A stretch of 64,000 nucleotides of DNA from assembly GCF_033115175.1 (NCBI RefSeq), contig NC_084840.1, positions 75,655,179 through 75,719,178 of the forward strand, read 5' to 3'. Shown piece after piece: positions 1-11,136 of the stretch (position 1 is its first letter; the number at the start of each line of letters is the position of its first letter). A program made the position numbers and the translations under genes. This stretch comes from Lepus europaeus. Taxonomy: Eukaryota; Chordata; Mammalia; Lagomorpha; Leporidae. The notes below the pieces were generated by a model. That model was given only the letters and a program-made list of their open reading frames with translations, was not told the origin of the DNA and did no database searches.

Positions 1-872
1 GAAAGTCAACAGAGTGCCTTCCCCTAGGAGGTTCACACCTCCCTTAGGATATACCCCATGTGAAGAGATAGATAGGTCTGGGCCTCTGAATTTACAAGGC
101 CTAAAGCCCACCAGATTATTATCAAGCCCCTTCTATCAGGTTCTATTTGCCTCTCAATCAGAAAACTTAATTGTAGCTTAGACAGCACCTTTCTTAGCTC
201 CTCTAATAATGACTCTGTCCTTTGTTCTAGGCCCTGTCTAGTGCACTTGGGCCTCATTCCTTTGTAATCATAACCTCTACTCTACCACCAATAGCTCTAC
301 TCCCAACATGTGTGTACTGATGGTCCTCTTCCCCACTTAATGCTGTATAATTGTTCAAACCTGGTAAATGCCACTCTTAGGATCATTGGTTACTATCCTC
401 ACTCTGTCTTTTATGACCTTGTCTAAATATGATCAGAGTCGGCAAACTTGGAAGGCTTCCATAGCCTTGGCAACTCATGACGACAGCCTAGGGTGGTTAC
501 TGGCGCCATAAACTAGAGTGTCAATTTGTTGGGTCAACAACAGGAGCCACTGTGCACTTGCTCCTCATGTGGGATCTCTGTCCTTAATGTGCTGTACATT
601 GTGATTTAATGCTATAACTAGTACTCAAACAGTATGTTTCACTTTGTGTTTCTATGTGGGTGCAAACTGTTGAAATCTTTATACTAAATTGATCTTCTGT
701 ATATAAAGAGAATTGAAAATGAATCTTGATGCAAATGGAAGGGGAGAGGGAGCGGGAGAGGGGAGGGTTGCGGGTGGGAGGGAAGTTATTGGGGGGGGGG
801 GGAAGCCATTGTAATCCATAAGCTGTACACTGGAAATTTATATTCATTAAATAAAAGTTAAAAAAAAAAAAA
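1..872 (+). mobile_element. LINE-1 3' end (3' UTR and poly-A)
   Basis: The segment ends in an A-run (about 859-872). It matches the 3' UTR of the full-length L1 at 37280-44409: both share 'gctataactagtactc', 'gatcttctgtatataaag' and the purine-rich 'ggaaggggagagggagcggg' stretch. It lies in the sense orientation and continues to the left of the window. It carries only one copy of the roughly 150-bp module that is duplicated in the 37280 element. The poly-A ends 44 bp before the splice acceptor of the AKR1C exon that follows, so the L1 sits in the last intron of that gene. Confidence 0.85.
736..805 (+). repeat. G-rich purine tract in L1 3' UTR
   Basis: A tract of repeated G runs separated by A, T or C, ending in a run of about 12 G. 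It has the composition expected of a G-quadruplex-forming L1 3' UTR tract. The equivalent tract occurs at 44233-44297 (+) and on the minus strand at 31222-31290. Confidence 0.6.
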
Positions 873-916
873 GAAATGTGTCACTGAGTTTAGGTTGTGC
901 CTTTTTCTCCTTTTAG

Positions 917-959
917 TGCTGCTGGACACCCGAATTACCCATTTTCTGATGAATATTAA
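917..959 (+). CDS. AKR1C: AKR1C terminal exon (exon 9) of a gene lying left of the window
   Basis: A pyrimidine-rich acceptor (ctttttctccttttag, ending at 916) leads into 43 coding bases that end in TAA at 957-959. Read in frame they give AAGHPNYPFSDEY and stop, the conserved C-terminus of AKR1C aldo-keto reductases (the family typically ends in PNYPFSDEY). The first base completes a codon split by the last intron. Exons 1-8 are not in the window. The reading frame and acceptor are intact, so the upstream gene may be functional, but one exon cannot prove it. An L1 3' end occupies the intron immediately upstream. A homologous last exon of unit B is at 28431-28473 with the same 43-base coding length. 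Confidence 0.88.
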
Positions 960-1185
960 CATGGAGGCTTTTTTCATGACGTCTACTGCAAGCTACTGCA
1001 GGTGGATTGTGATGCAGGAGACATCTCAGATGCTGCTTACTGGGCACCTCTTTCTGATTAATCTCTGCTGCTTAGCAACAGACAGCTACAGCCACATCTA
1101 CAGGATTCAAAGCCATGGCAGTAAATTTTGTCACTTACTGAAAAACAATGTTGATTATTAAACATTGTTACTTACCACTAATTCC
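960..1185 (+). other. 3' UTR and poly-A signal of the upstream AKR1C gene
   Basis: Sequence after the stop codon is homologous to that after the unit B exon 9 stop (28474-28690). It contains a variant poly-A signal ATTAAA at 1157-1162, where unit B has AATAAA at 28663-28668. Cleavage is expected about 10-25 bases later. Confidence 0.65.
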
Positions 1186-1830
1186 CTTATTTGCTTGCTT
1201 TGTTTAATTCTGACTCCTTTGTCCTTCAAACTGGTTGGCCTAGAAGTTTGCACACCCATAGTGAAAGAGAAAAACAGCCAGTCCACATATATAGCTGGGA
1301 ATGGAGTGGGGAGGGTTGTCAGTCCGAAAGGCAGTTAGCAAAGACTTTTTCAGTCATGGTTTCTCCAACCCTTCCAGGAATAAGAAGTCTCTCTGTACAG
1401 AGCCCAAAAGGTCAGACAGTACCACGAGGATGACCCTGCAAAGGCTCCCTCACAGCATCTTGTGGATCAGAGCTGCAGATAATTGGGTTCTTGATATCCT
1501 TGGGGGAGGATTTGCTTCAGTGGTGGGGGTTCATCGGAGTTAGCCAGGAAGAGTGGTTAGGAGCCAGAAACGTGGGAGATGGAGGAAGACAAAGTTGCAA
1601 GTATCTCAGTTTGGGAACATTGGCAGCAGGCTTTTGATATCATATCTGCAGATACAAGGTAACGTTTTACTTATTCTGTCAAAGATCCTGATTTGAGGCT
1701 CACCTGTTTTCCTTTTTATAAGTTCCCAGGGAAAAACATTAAAAATTCTGGGCTATAGTGGCTTAGAAAGTCTATGAAACAAATGAATGACAAGATACCC
1801 CTGAATATAAACTCCATATTTCTGACATGA
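1186..1830 (+). repeat. AKR1C 3'-flank segmental duplication (copy 1)
   Basis: Non-coding sequence that aligns over most of its length with 28690-29350 downstream of unit B. Shared stretches include 'aaagactttt', 'ggatcagagctgcagat' and 'gatacccctgaatat'. The 3' flank was therefore duplicated together with the gene. No gene seen. Confidence 0.7.
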
Positions 1831-1960
1831 TTTTTATGATTTAAAATTCATCTTTTCTTTAATTCTCACCAATTCTCAAGTTAGTACAAGTGCAATATAG
1901 TTCACAGATACAACTCTAAAAATATAATGCTACTTTGATTCCTCTTTCTCTCCTTCCCTA

Positions 1961-2258
1961 TTTTTTTAAGATTTATTTATTTATTTGAGATGTAGAATTA
2001 CAGACAGAAAGAGGGAAAGATATAGAGAGACGTCTTCCATCCACTGATTCACTGGCCGCATAGTGGAGCTGGACCAATCCAAAGCTGGGAGCCAGGAATT
2101 CCTTCCAGGTCTCCCACATGGGTGCAGGATCCAAGTACTTGGACCATCTTCCTCTGCTTGCCCAGGCCACCAGCAGGGAGCTGGAAAGAAGAGGAGCAGC
2201 AGCCAGAACTCAAACCAGTACTCACATGGAATTAACTTACTATGCCACAGTGCTGGCT
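1961..2258 (-). mobile_element. CSINE (rabbit C repeat), reverse orientation
   Basis: T-rich tail at the left ('tttttttaagatttatttattt') and SINE head at the right ('ctatgccacagtgctggct'). The central motifs 'agccaggaattccttccaggtctcccacatggg' belong to the family consensus. Confidence 0.85.
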
Positions 2259-2589
2259 CTTCTCTTTTTTTCTTTCTTTCTCTTTCTTTCTACACTGTTA
2301 ATTTTTAATTACATATTTTTAAATTTATATCATAGTCAAAAGTCTACCACTCCAATAAGGAGTCCAATAAGAAAATATTAAAAATGTAATTTCAGCAGGA
2401 ATATAGGATTATAAATAACCAAATGAAAAGATGATAATTTTACTCATATACAGTAAATTTTAAAATAATCACAGATCATTATACATTAGAGTATCACATC
2501 ATTCTTAACCACTAGTTTAACAAAGATATAAAACTAAGAGAAAAACTATATTTGTAGCAATACTGATACACAGGCATTTTTCTTTCATT

Positions 2590-4010
2590 TTTTAAAATGG
2601 TTTCTTTTTTTGTTTTAAGCTCCCAAATACAAGGGAGATCATGCAGTATTTATCTTTTTGTGTCCAGTTTATTTTACTCAACATGACATCCTCCAGTTGC
2701 ATCTATTTTGATGCAAATTGTAAAATTTCATCCTTTTCATAGCTGAATAATATTCCATTGTATGTATGTACTACATTTTCCTTTTCCATTCTCCTGATGA
2801 TGGACACTTGAATTGATTCCATAGTTTAGCTATTGTGAACAGTGCTGCTATAAACATGGTGGTGAAGGTATCTCTTTGATAGAATGTGTTTATATCTTTT
2901 TGGTATATGCTCAGTAATGGGATAGCTGGATCATATTGAAAATCTATTTCTAGCTTATTGGAAATATGTATATTGTTGTCCACAGTGGCAGCACTAATTT
3001 ACATTCCCACCAACAGTATCTAAGAGTCTGTCTCTCTCCACATCCTCACCAACATTTGTTACTGTCTTCCTTTTGGCTAATAGCCATTCTGACAGGCGTG
3101 AGGTGACATATCCAGAAATTCAACAATAACAAAACAAGTAATCCTGCTAAGAAACTGACTTATGAACAGGCGTAATTTTGATTTGCATTTCCCTTATAGT
3201 TATTGATAATGATAATTTTTCATATATTTGGTGGCCATTTGTATTTCTTCCTTTGAGAACTTCCTATTGTGGTCAGCCCATTTCTTAACTGGGCTGATTG
3301 TTTTTCTCATGAGTTTTTTTTTTAAAGTTGCTGTTATATTCTGGATCTTAATCTTTTGTTGGCTAGATAGCTTGCAATTTTTTTATTCTGTTTTCCCTTC
3401 ACTCTATTGTTTGTTTCCTTTGCTGTACATAAGTTTCTGAGTTTGATATAATCCCATTTGTCTAGTTTTGTTTTTGTTGCCTGTGATTGGGAGTCTCATC
3501 CAAGAATTGGTGAACTATACCATTGTCTTGAAGGGTTTCCCCTATATTTTCTTTCAAAAATTTCATAGCCATACTCCTTAAGTATATAATTTGCTCCATT
3601 TTGAATTGATTTCTGTATATGGTGAGAGGTAGAGATCTAATTTAATTCTTCAGTGTATATACATTTAATTTTATCAGTACTGTTTATTAATGAGATTATA
3701 TACTTTATCCAATGTATGGTCTGGGCAGTTTTGTGAAAAAAAAATCAGTAGGCTGTATTTATGTGGATTAATTTCTGGGTTCTCTATACTGTTCTGATCC
3801 ATGTCTCATTTTTATGCCAGTATCATGCTATTTTAATTAGGTTAGCTTTGTAATATGTTTTGAAGTCAGGTATTGTGATGCCTCCAGCTTGATTTTTTTT
3901 TCCCTCTGGATCACTCTGGCATTCCTTGGTCTTTTGTGATTCCATGTGAATATTGGGATTTTTTCTATAGGGATTGCATTGAATCTGCAGATTGCTTTAG
4001 GTAGTTCTTT
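2590..4010 (-). mobile_element. Old LINE-1 fragment, antisense (ORF2 3' half)
   Basis: Antisense L1 ORF2 signature phrases such as 'gctgaataatattccattgtatgtatgtac', 'acattcccaccaacagt' and 'ttgctttaggtagt'. The right end abuts an AKR1C exon 7 remnant at about 4010-4019. Many stops; not coding. Confidence 0.8.
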
Positions 4011-4018
4011 CCTCATAA

Positions 4019-4185
4019 GTTGGACAAGAACTCCTCAGTTCTCTTGGAAGATCCAGTCATTTGTGCTTTGGCAAGAAAAGCACAAGCAAAGTCCAGCCCT
4101 GATTGCTCTTTGCTACTACCTGCAGTGTGGGGTTGTGGCCCTGGCCAAGAGTTTCATAGAGAAGGAGATCAAAGATAATATCGAG
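4019..4185 (+). pseudogene. Orphan AKR1C exon 7 remnant
   Basis: About 166 bp aligns with AKR1C exon 7. The region 'tctcttggaagatccagtc' corresponds to LLEDPV, and the later frame reads HKQSPALIALCYYLQCGVV and ALAKSFIEKEIKDNI, the conserved exon 7 block. One extra base in 'gcaagaaaagcacaag' (about 4069-4083) shifts the frame between the two halves. The acceptor AG expected before 4019 is not convincing, and L1 sequence ends within about 10 bp upstream. Exon 7 lies between the last exon of unit 0 and the first exon of unit A, so it belongs to neither in order. It is probably the relic of an otherwise erased AKR1C copy. Confidence 0.8.
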
Positions 4186-5716
4186 TTGATGAGTAGGTTG
4201 TGAGTAGGCATCAAGACCCTAAACAGTACCCTTCAATCTTGCTTCTGTGCAATATAACAAGTCATCTTTGAGCCAGGTCTGTTTTTTTGTTTGTTTGTTT
4301 CTACACATGCATTGTGTATATTTGTGAGATTATGGTTAGACAGAATTTTGTACAGAAAACAAAGAATTTGGTTTCAGCATTAAATTGGCCATATACTGTT
4401 TGGCTTTGTACAAGTGACATATTTTCTTAATAAGTCGGATTGCTGGGGTGCACAAGTGAAAGGAAAGACAGGACACAGAAACTCCTCTTCTGAAAACTGC
4501 CACAGGCTAACGCAGCATGTTTTCTTTATTGATAAGGATTACCATAGCCTGTTACACAGCAATGCGCATGTTCATATAACTCAGGTTTTTCTGAAACATG
4601 TTTAGCAAGGCGTATTAGATACACATGTCTAGGGAAGCATCTACATGTCCTTGATAAGTCAACGTTTGCACAAGGGCTCAGCGCTCTTCTTATTAGTAGG
4701 TCATACTGTCCTTATCAGTCCCTGCGGTCACGTTCTGCGTTCTAGGAAGAAAATATCTTCACCAGGAATGCACTGGCAGAAATCATATTCTCCATATCGT
4801 ATTAGGTGGTTTTATTTACACAGAGACTTATTTTGCATTTTTCAGAAAATTCACAATTTACAGTTCATATTTTCTCACTTCACTTTTCCTGTCTTGTGAA
4901 GCACCTATCCAAGTCTTTGCCTAGTAAACTGACAGTGTTTGTTTTCAATTAAGAAGCCCTTATTATACCATTAGCTGTTGTAGATGTAAAACAAAACAAC
5001 TTCCACATAAAAGAGTAATATAAAAGCATTTTATATCTCATCATTGTGTGGTTTAGAAATTAGACTGGGCAAAGTTTAAAGTCACCCAAGTTGTGTTTTG
5101 TGTTGGGCTCTCTCATGAACTTGTAGATCTAGAATGAGGCAGCTCTCTTTGATGATGTTGACTGAGTATTGCCTGGGATGCCTCAGCCCTACTCCATGTA
5201 CTTTTTTAACCTCCAGCCAAGTATCCCAGGCTTCACTTCATCATATGGCACACTCAAAAAAGTAATGAGTAAACATTTCTCAAAACTGGCCAAAATTTTC
5301 TTCTGGTGAGCTCAATTGATCATTGAATGTGTCACATCATACTGAAGTGAGGGGGGTAGTAGATACTGAATCCAAAGGGCATGCAGCCTAGCAGAGTGAG
5401 GTATTCAAGAATATTTCTCTAATCAGTCTACCACATTAACATGTTCTCCACTTTATTTTTAAATTGCCATGCATTTGTTGAAATACATTCTCACAAATTA
5501 TACCAATATTTTGATATCATGATCAAAAGTTCCAAATCTTCATATACTTAAATCTTCAACACTTATTTGTGGCTGATGTGTGTCATATTTTTTCTCTATT
5601 CTATTATTTCATCTACACAAGTCTTTCCTTCTGAATTTGGTCTTTAATTTAGCTGATTTTTTTCAAGATTATGTGAAATATCTGTAAGGGTCCACAGATA
5701 TACATGTATCTATTTT
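4186..5716. other. Unassigned non-coding sequence
   Basis: AT-rich sequence after the orphan exon. The first bases may be intron 7 of the lost AKR1C copy. No exon 8 or 9, no SINE and no clear L1 motif recognised; short open frames here have no support. Confidence 0.4.
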
Positions 5717-5725
5717 AAAGAATAC

Positions 5726-5793
5726 CAACGGCAAAGGAAGACCTTTCTCTCTGTCTCTCTCTCTCACTGTCCACTCTGCCTGTCAAAAAAAAA
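5726..5793 (+). mobile_element. 5'-truncated CSINE tail with target-site duplication
   Basis: Only the SINE 3' part is present ('ggaagacctttctctctgtc...ctgcctgtcaaaaaa'). It is flanked by the direct repeat aaagaatac at 5717-5725 and 5794-5802, the signature of a 5'-truncated L1-driven insertion. Confidence 0.8.
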
Positions 5794-5802
5794 AAAGAAT
5801 AC

Positions 5803-6063
5803 TACAAACAAGAATTTAGGACATTGCTTGGGATAACTACAACCCATATTGCAGGTCTGGGTTTGAGCCCACATCCTAATTCTGATCTAGCTTCCTGCCA
5901 ATGTATACCCTGGGAAGCAGCAAGTTCTGATCCAAGTACTTGGATCCCTGTCAGCCTTATGACAGATCCAGATTGAGTTCCAGGCTCCTGGATTCTACCT
6001 GTCCAAGTATTAGCACTGCAGACATTTGACAAGTGAACTAGGGAATGGGAAATATTCCCACCC
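5803..6063 (+). mobile_element. Degraded CSINE-related SINE
   Basis: Diverged family motifs in order: 'tctgggtttgagccc', 'gatctagcttcctgccaatg', 'ccaagtacttggatccctg', 'gttccaggctcctgg'. The 3' CT-rich region has expanded into the adjacent microsatellite. Confidence 0.65.
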
Positions 6064-6070
6064 ACCCCCT

Positions 6071-6122
<52 letters not shown>
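6064..6122. repeat. (CT)n(TA)n compound microsatellite
   Basis: Alternating CT for about 30 bases followed directly by alternating TA for about 22 bases, likely expanded from the SINE pyrimidine tract. Confidence 0.95.
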
Positions 6123-6123
<1 letters not shown>

Positions 6124-6469
6124 TCTCTGTCTTTCTCTCACACACTTTGACACATTGCAGTGCTCCCCTCCTCCAAAGTATGTTTCTGCCTTCTCTTTTC
6201 TCTTCAATGGATTTATTTGCTTTTCTGGGGTGATTCTAAGGAGAAAATTTATTTACTGTAATGACTACATTTTATCAGTAAAAAAAATTCTATTTCATAT
6301 AAAATAGTGAACTGGTTCTAAGCCTTTGCTTAAATGTGGAATACTGCTTTAACACCACTACCAATATGTCATAAGCCATTGGCCAGGTAGCTGGGATGTT
6401 GACTTCTGGCTATCCATGTGAAGGCAGAAAAAGTAAACAGACTGTACTTGGCCAGAGGAGTGAAAGGAA

Positions 6470-6546
6470 ATGGATCCCAAACATCAGTTATAGCATTAAA
6501 TGATAGTCACTTCATTCTTGTACTTGAATTTGGAACCTATGCACCT
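6470..6546 (+). pseudogene. AKR1C unit A exon 1 (broken)
   Basis: Starts with ATG GAT CCC AAA CAT CAG TTA and then TAG (6491-6493), a premature stop at codon 8 after a small deletion relative to unit C. The rest aligns with exon 1 of unit C up to 'acctatgcacct'. There a SINE begins, replacing the last few codons and the splice donor. Confidence 0.85.
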
Positions 6547-6873
6547 TAGGAAGTAATGCCACCTGCCTGTAGTACCAGAATTCCCAGATGAGTGCCCGTT
6601 TGAGTCCCAGCTGTTCCACTTCCAACCCAACTCTCTGCTACAGCCTGGGAAAGCAGTAGAAGACGACCCAAGTCCTTGGGCCCCTGCACCCATGTGGGGA
6701 AACTGGAGAAAGCTCCTGGCTCCTGGCTTTAGATTGGCACAGTTCCAGCCATTGCAGCCATCTGGAGAGTGACCCAACGGATGGAAGACCTCTCTCTCTT
6801 TTCTATACCTCTGAGAGACCTCTCTGTAACTTTGGCTTTCAAATAATAAATAAATCTTTAAAAAACAAAAATA
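6547..6873 (+). mobile_element. CSINE at the exon 1/intron 1 boundary of unit A
   Basis: SINE body ('gtgcccgtttgagtcccagctg', 'tggaagacctctctctc', tail 'caaataataaataaatcttt') lies between the exon 1 remnant and 'gataaccagagtagctttg', which aligns with the start of intron 1 in units B and C. The 5' head is truncated. Clear target-site duplications were not seen. Confidence 0.8.
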
Positions 6874-8034
6874 GATAACCAGAGTAGCTTTGTGGTTGAG
6901 AAGACAAAATAAATTAGATCTAGGAATGGTGGAAGGTAAACTGAGTTGTGAAGTCACCCAGTCTCTGGGTGACTGCAGGTTTTACTTGGTTGTCTTTTTC
7001 ATTGTGCTAGAGTGTTTTATGCAGAAGACTGAACTTAGTCACATTTGTTTCTATGTGGCAATTAGATCCTTAGATCCTCTGCTGATGATCCTGTGTATTC
7101 ATTTTGCTTCCTATTTCTGTCTACTTCTCCCTTGGGTAGAGAAAAGATAGTCACTACTCAAAAAACTGCTGGTTAGCTCACTTTCCTGGGATTTTCTTGC
7201 AGTGGGCTGATTTCTCTTCTTTTTCCAATAATTCAAGAAGTGTTTTTTCTTTCTATTAAGGAATGAGGCATAGAAACTTTTTAGTAGAGAAGAAATGCAT
7301 AGAACATGAATAGAGAGCAGTACTGTTCTACTGTGGCTTATCCTTAAACACTACACAATAATTATAGGAACTTGAGCAAATTGGATTTTCCCTTGTATAT
7401 TGTCACCTCTGGGAAACTTTCCTGGTTGCAAATGCAATATCATGTTAGGGGAAAATGGGAACCTAAGAAAGACTAAATTATTCATTCTTGTTAACCAATG
7501 TTGGACTTAAAACAACATAGAGTGTGCTCTTATGAAATAAAATTGAACAGGGAAAGAAATTTTGCACACTGATGTTGTCCTCTGATCAGATAAATGTATG
7601 ACAGGAGACTGTTTACCTCAAATGTGAACTTCTACTTTACTCTTGCATAACACTTAAGGAAATCACAGATGACTATTTTGAAGACATGTGCCTGGACTCG
7701 GTTACTTTTCAGAGTGAAGAGACATGAAGGAGAAGGAAGGATATAAAACATCAGATAAAGCTTCAGTCTTGGTAAATCTCTGAGTGCTATCACACCTAGC
7801 AAAAGTAGGCGGTTGCAATCAGGAAACGGCAAGAGGGTCCAATACCTAATGTGATGTAATTTCATTGAATAAAATTGGTTTCTCAAATTCTTCCCATAAA
7901 TGCAAAAGGATTTGTTTCATTTACCTGCTTGTCCTTTAACAAATATTTTCAAATATTTATCAAATTTGAGAAAGTCAATAATTTTAAATTTCACTATATT
8001 TATATCTTGTATAAAATAATTGTGAAGGCTCAAT
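6874..8034 (+). other. Intron 1 of AKR1C unit A, non-coding
   Basis: Sequence aligns patchily with unit C intron 1 (58201-59470). Both share 'ctgatgttgtcct', 'cttaaggaaatcac' and 'atctctgagtgc'. No coding potential. Confidence 0.6.
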
Positions 8035-8334
8035 ATTGTGTAAAGCCAACACCTGTGAACACCGGTTCATGTCCTGGCTGCTCCACTTCCTAGCTACCTC
8101 CCTGCTAATGGCCTGAAAAAGCAACAGAAGATGACTCAATTGCTTGGGCCCCTGCTCACACACGGTAGACTGAGAGGAAAATCCTGGCTCCTGGCTTTGG
8201 TCTGGCCAGTCCTGGCCATTGTAGCTATTCAGGGAGTGAACCAGTGGATGGACAATATTTCCCTGTGTCTCTTCCTTCCTCTCTCTCTGTAACTCTGCCT
8301 TTCACATAAATAAAATAAATCTTAAAGATAAAAA
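8035..8334 (+). mobile_element. CSINE
   Basis: Family motifs 'gctgctccacttcctagct', 'cttgggcccctgc' and the tail 'cataaataaaataaatctt'. The head is truncated or diverged. It lies in unit A intron 1. Confidence 0.8.
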
Positions 8335-8335
8335 A

Positions 8336-8650
8336 GGTACTTGTGCTGTGGCATAGTAGGCTAAGCCTCTACCTGAAGCACCAGCATCCCATATGGGCAC
8401 TGGTTTGTTTCCCAGCTGCTCCTCTTCCAATCCAGCTCTCTGCTTATGGCCTGGGAAAACAGTAGAAGATGGCCCAAGTGCTTGAAACCCTGCAGCCACA
8501 TGGGAGACACAGAAGAAGCTCCTTGCTCCTGGCTTTGGATCAACCAAGCTCCGGTCATTGCGGCCATTTGGGGAGTGAAGGAACAGATGGAAGACCTCTG
8601 ACTCCTCCTCTCTCTGTAAGTCTACCTCTCAAATAAATAAGTAAAATTTG
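8336..8650 (+). mobile_element. CSINE, tandem neighbour of the preceding copy
   Basis: Head 'ggtacttgtgctgtggcata' and tail 'caaataaataagtaaaat', followed by a (GA)n stretch. It begins directly after the tail of the preceding SINE. Confidence 0.85.
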
Positions 8651-8768
8651 AGAGGGGAGGGAGAGAGAGAGAGAGAGAAATGGCCTTTTTTATTACATTG
8701 ACAAAACCTGAAATGACTTTTTAAGGGATATTTGGGGATAACCCTAAATATTTTCTCATGTAAAGCAT

Positions 8769-8795
8769 ATATGTGTGTATGTGTGTGTGTGTGTA
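8769..8795. repeat. (GT)n microsatellite
   Basis: Imperfect alternating GT/AT run in unit A intron 1. Confidence 0.8.
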
Positions 8796-9582
8796 TCCCT
8801 ACACATACATCTTATTGCTAGCATCTATGGGTTTTTTTAAGGGGGTGAAGACAGAATGGCTCTATAAAACAGAATTAGCATGAGATTCTGCTGTCCATTG
8901 AACTGCCTACTTTTAATATTGCCCCGATGGTCATGTGGGAACCTACTGAATAAAGTCCCCATTTCCTCACTTTTGAGTATGGTGATTGTAACTGAATTGC
9001 TAGTCCAGGGAGTGATGTGTATGTATCCCTGATTTTATTTGAGAGTCTGGAATATGTACACGGTCCAACATATCCATGTAACCAGCCCTCAGTAAAAACA
9101 AAGATCTAGAAATGGAGACTAAATAATTAGCTTTATTTGCAGATTAGCTTCCCATTATGTTGTCAAATTCACTGCTGACCAAACTGAACATGTTCTGTTT
9201 ATACCAATGCAGAGGACTTGCAGAAACTTGCCCTGCATTTCTTCCATACTGCATTCTATTCAGTTTTCCTTCAAATTAATTTTCCTCTGTAACCTCACTG
9301 TGTCAATAGCAACCATGATTTTAACCATTTACTTTGTCCTTTGGATCCTTCCAGCAACTCAACAAAACCGGCACTGTTCCTGAACACGTTTGATGTCAGT
9401 GGTTAACGTGCTTACAAAGGTTGCTGAAATGCATAACTTTTGCTATTTGTTAGAGAAGATCCAGGCAAATTGGGAATTATCTGAAGACATGAGAAGAACG
9501 TATTCTTGTGAAAATTACTGATGATGCCAAACTATTTCTAATTGCATGCATCTCCAAATAATCCCTTTGGCTGTTTTTCTAG

Positions 9583-9749
9583 ATTCCTAACAGTAAGGCC
9601 ATGGAAGCCCCAAAATAGCTATCGATGTTGGGATCCACCATATTGATTCTGCTTACATGTACAAAAATGAAGAGGAAGTAGGTCTGGACATCCGGAGCAA
9701 GACCACAGATGGCACTGTGTGGAGAGAAGTCCTATTCTACACTTCAAAG
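9583..9749 (+). pseudogene. AKR1C unit A exon 2 (frameshifted)
   Basis: 167 bp against 168 bp in unit C. The acceptor (tttttctag) and donor (gtataa) are still present. Codons for the Asp50 and Tyr55 neighbourhood survive ([11 protein letters not shown]). A 1-bp deletion after 'atggaagccc' (about 9611) turns the following codons into a TAG stop. The last codon AAG, equivalent to catalytic Lys84, is kept. Confidence 0.88.
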
Positions 9750-10692
9750 GTATAATGTACTTGGCTGTATAGGTTTGCTAAGTAGTGAAATGTGATGCGT
9801 GGGGATGCTCATTATAAGATTTTGTCAGTAGCTGTCGAGGAATTATTATGATTTAAACACTTTAATCACACATTCTGGTTTTTTTGTTCTATCTTTTTTT
9901 AATTTTGATTTGATTTTTCAACAAGGTATAAGTAAGGTAGTGTTCTTTCAAACTTCTGCATGGGCAGATCTAGTTTTCTCAACATGATTTGTTATCCTGT
10001 TTGTCATAGAGTACTTAGGTGTAAGTGTGTGGATTTTGTTCTGGGGTTTCTATTTTGTCACATTGTTCTACATGTCTATTTTTATGCTAATACTATGATG
10101 CTTGGTTATAATAGCCTTGTAGTAGCTCTTAAAATCTGATATTGGGATGCCCCTGGCTTACTTTATGTTATCTAGGATTGCTTTTGATTATTCAGAGTCT
10201 TTTGTGTTTCCATTTGAGTTTTAGGAATTTTCTAATTTCCAATTTTGTGAAAATTTTTCTAATTTCTAATTCTGTGAACAATGTTTTTAAATTTTGATTA
10301 GGATTTGCATTAATTTTTTAAATATATTTGAATATCATAAACATTTTGATATTATTAATTCTTTGAACCCACAACTCTGGAAGAGTTTTATCCATGTTTG
10401 GTTTCTTTTCTGTTACATACGTTTTAATGTTTTATAATTTTCATTGTGGAGCTCTTTCATATCATTGCTTAAATTTATTCCAAGGGATTTAATTTTTTGG
10501 CTGTAATGAATACATTTATTTTTACAAATTCTTTCTCAGCCAGATCATTCTTGATATGTGAGAATGCTATTGAGTTTACTGTTTTAATTTTACATCCTGT
10601 GACTTTGCTTAATTCTGTTTTCAGTAATGATAGTCTTACTGGAGACTTTTGATTCACCTCAGAGTCATATTATCTCTGAACAGGGATAATTT

Positions 10693-11015
10693 TTTTTTTG
10701 ACAGAGTTAGACAGTGAGAGAGAGAGAGAGACAGAGAGAAAGGTCTTCTTTTCCGTTGGCTCACCCCCCAGATGGCCACCACAGCTGGCGCACTGTGCTG
10801 ATCTGAAGCCAGGAGCCAGGTGCTTCTCCTGGTCTCCCATGTGGGTACAGGGCCCAAGCACTTGGGCCATCCTCCACTGCCTTCCCGGGCCACAGCAGAG
10901 AGCTGGCCTGGAAGAGGAGCAACCGGGACAGAATCCGGCGCCCTAACCAGGACTAGAACCCAGGGAGCTGGCGCCACAGGCAGAGGATTAGCCTAGTGAG
11001 CAGCGTCGCCAGCCC
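10693..11015 (-). mobile_element. CSINE with 15-bp target-site duplication
   Basis: Reverse-oriented SINE (poly-T at left, 'gcagcgtcgccagcc' head at right) flanked by exact copies of gaacagggataattt at 10678-10692 and 11016-11030. It is inserted in the antisense L1. Confidence 0.92.
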
Positions 11016-11136
11016 GAACAGGGATAATTTGAGTTTCTCTTTTCCAGTTTGTATCTAACCCCTTGATTTTTTTTCTCGCATAATGGCTTTGACTGAAACT
11101 TCTAGATATATATTAAATAAGAGTAGTGAGAGAGTA

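Noticed and set aside
1301..1543. Overlapping 80-codon frames after the AKR1C 3' UTR
   Set aside because: The homologous flank downstream of unit B (28800-29040) does not keep these frames open, so they are chance.
3946..4203. An 85-codon open frame as a gene
   Set aside because: It starts in antisense L1 and runs into the AKR1C exon 7 remnant partly in the wrong frame; no splice or start support.
4186..5716. Possible exons 8-9 of the orphan AKR1C copy
   Set aside because: Scanned for the exon 8 block and for the N-Y-P-F-S-D-E-Y end; nothing convincing found.
6496..6957. A 153-codon minus-strand frame
   Set aside because: Mostly reverse-read SINE between exon 1 and intron 1 of unit A. Similar frames with EPGAS-type phrases recur in many SINEs here.
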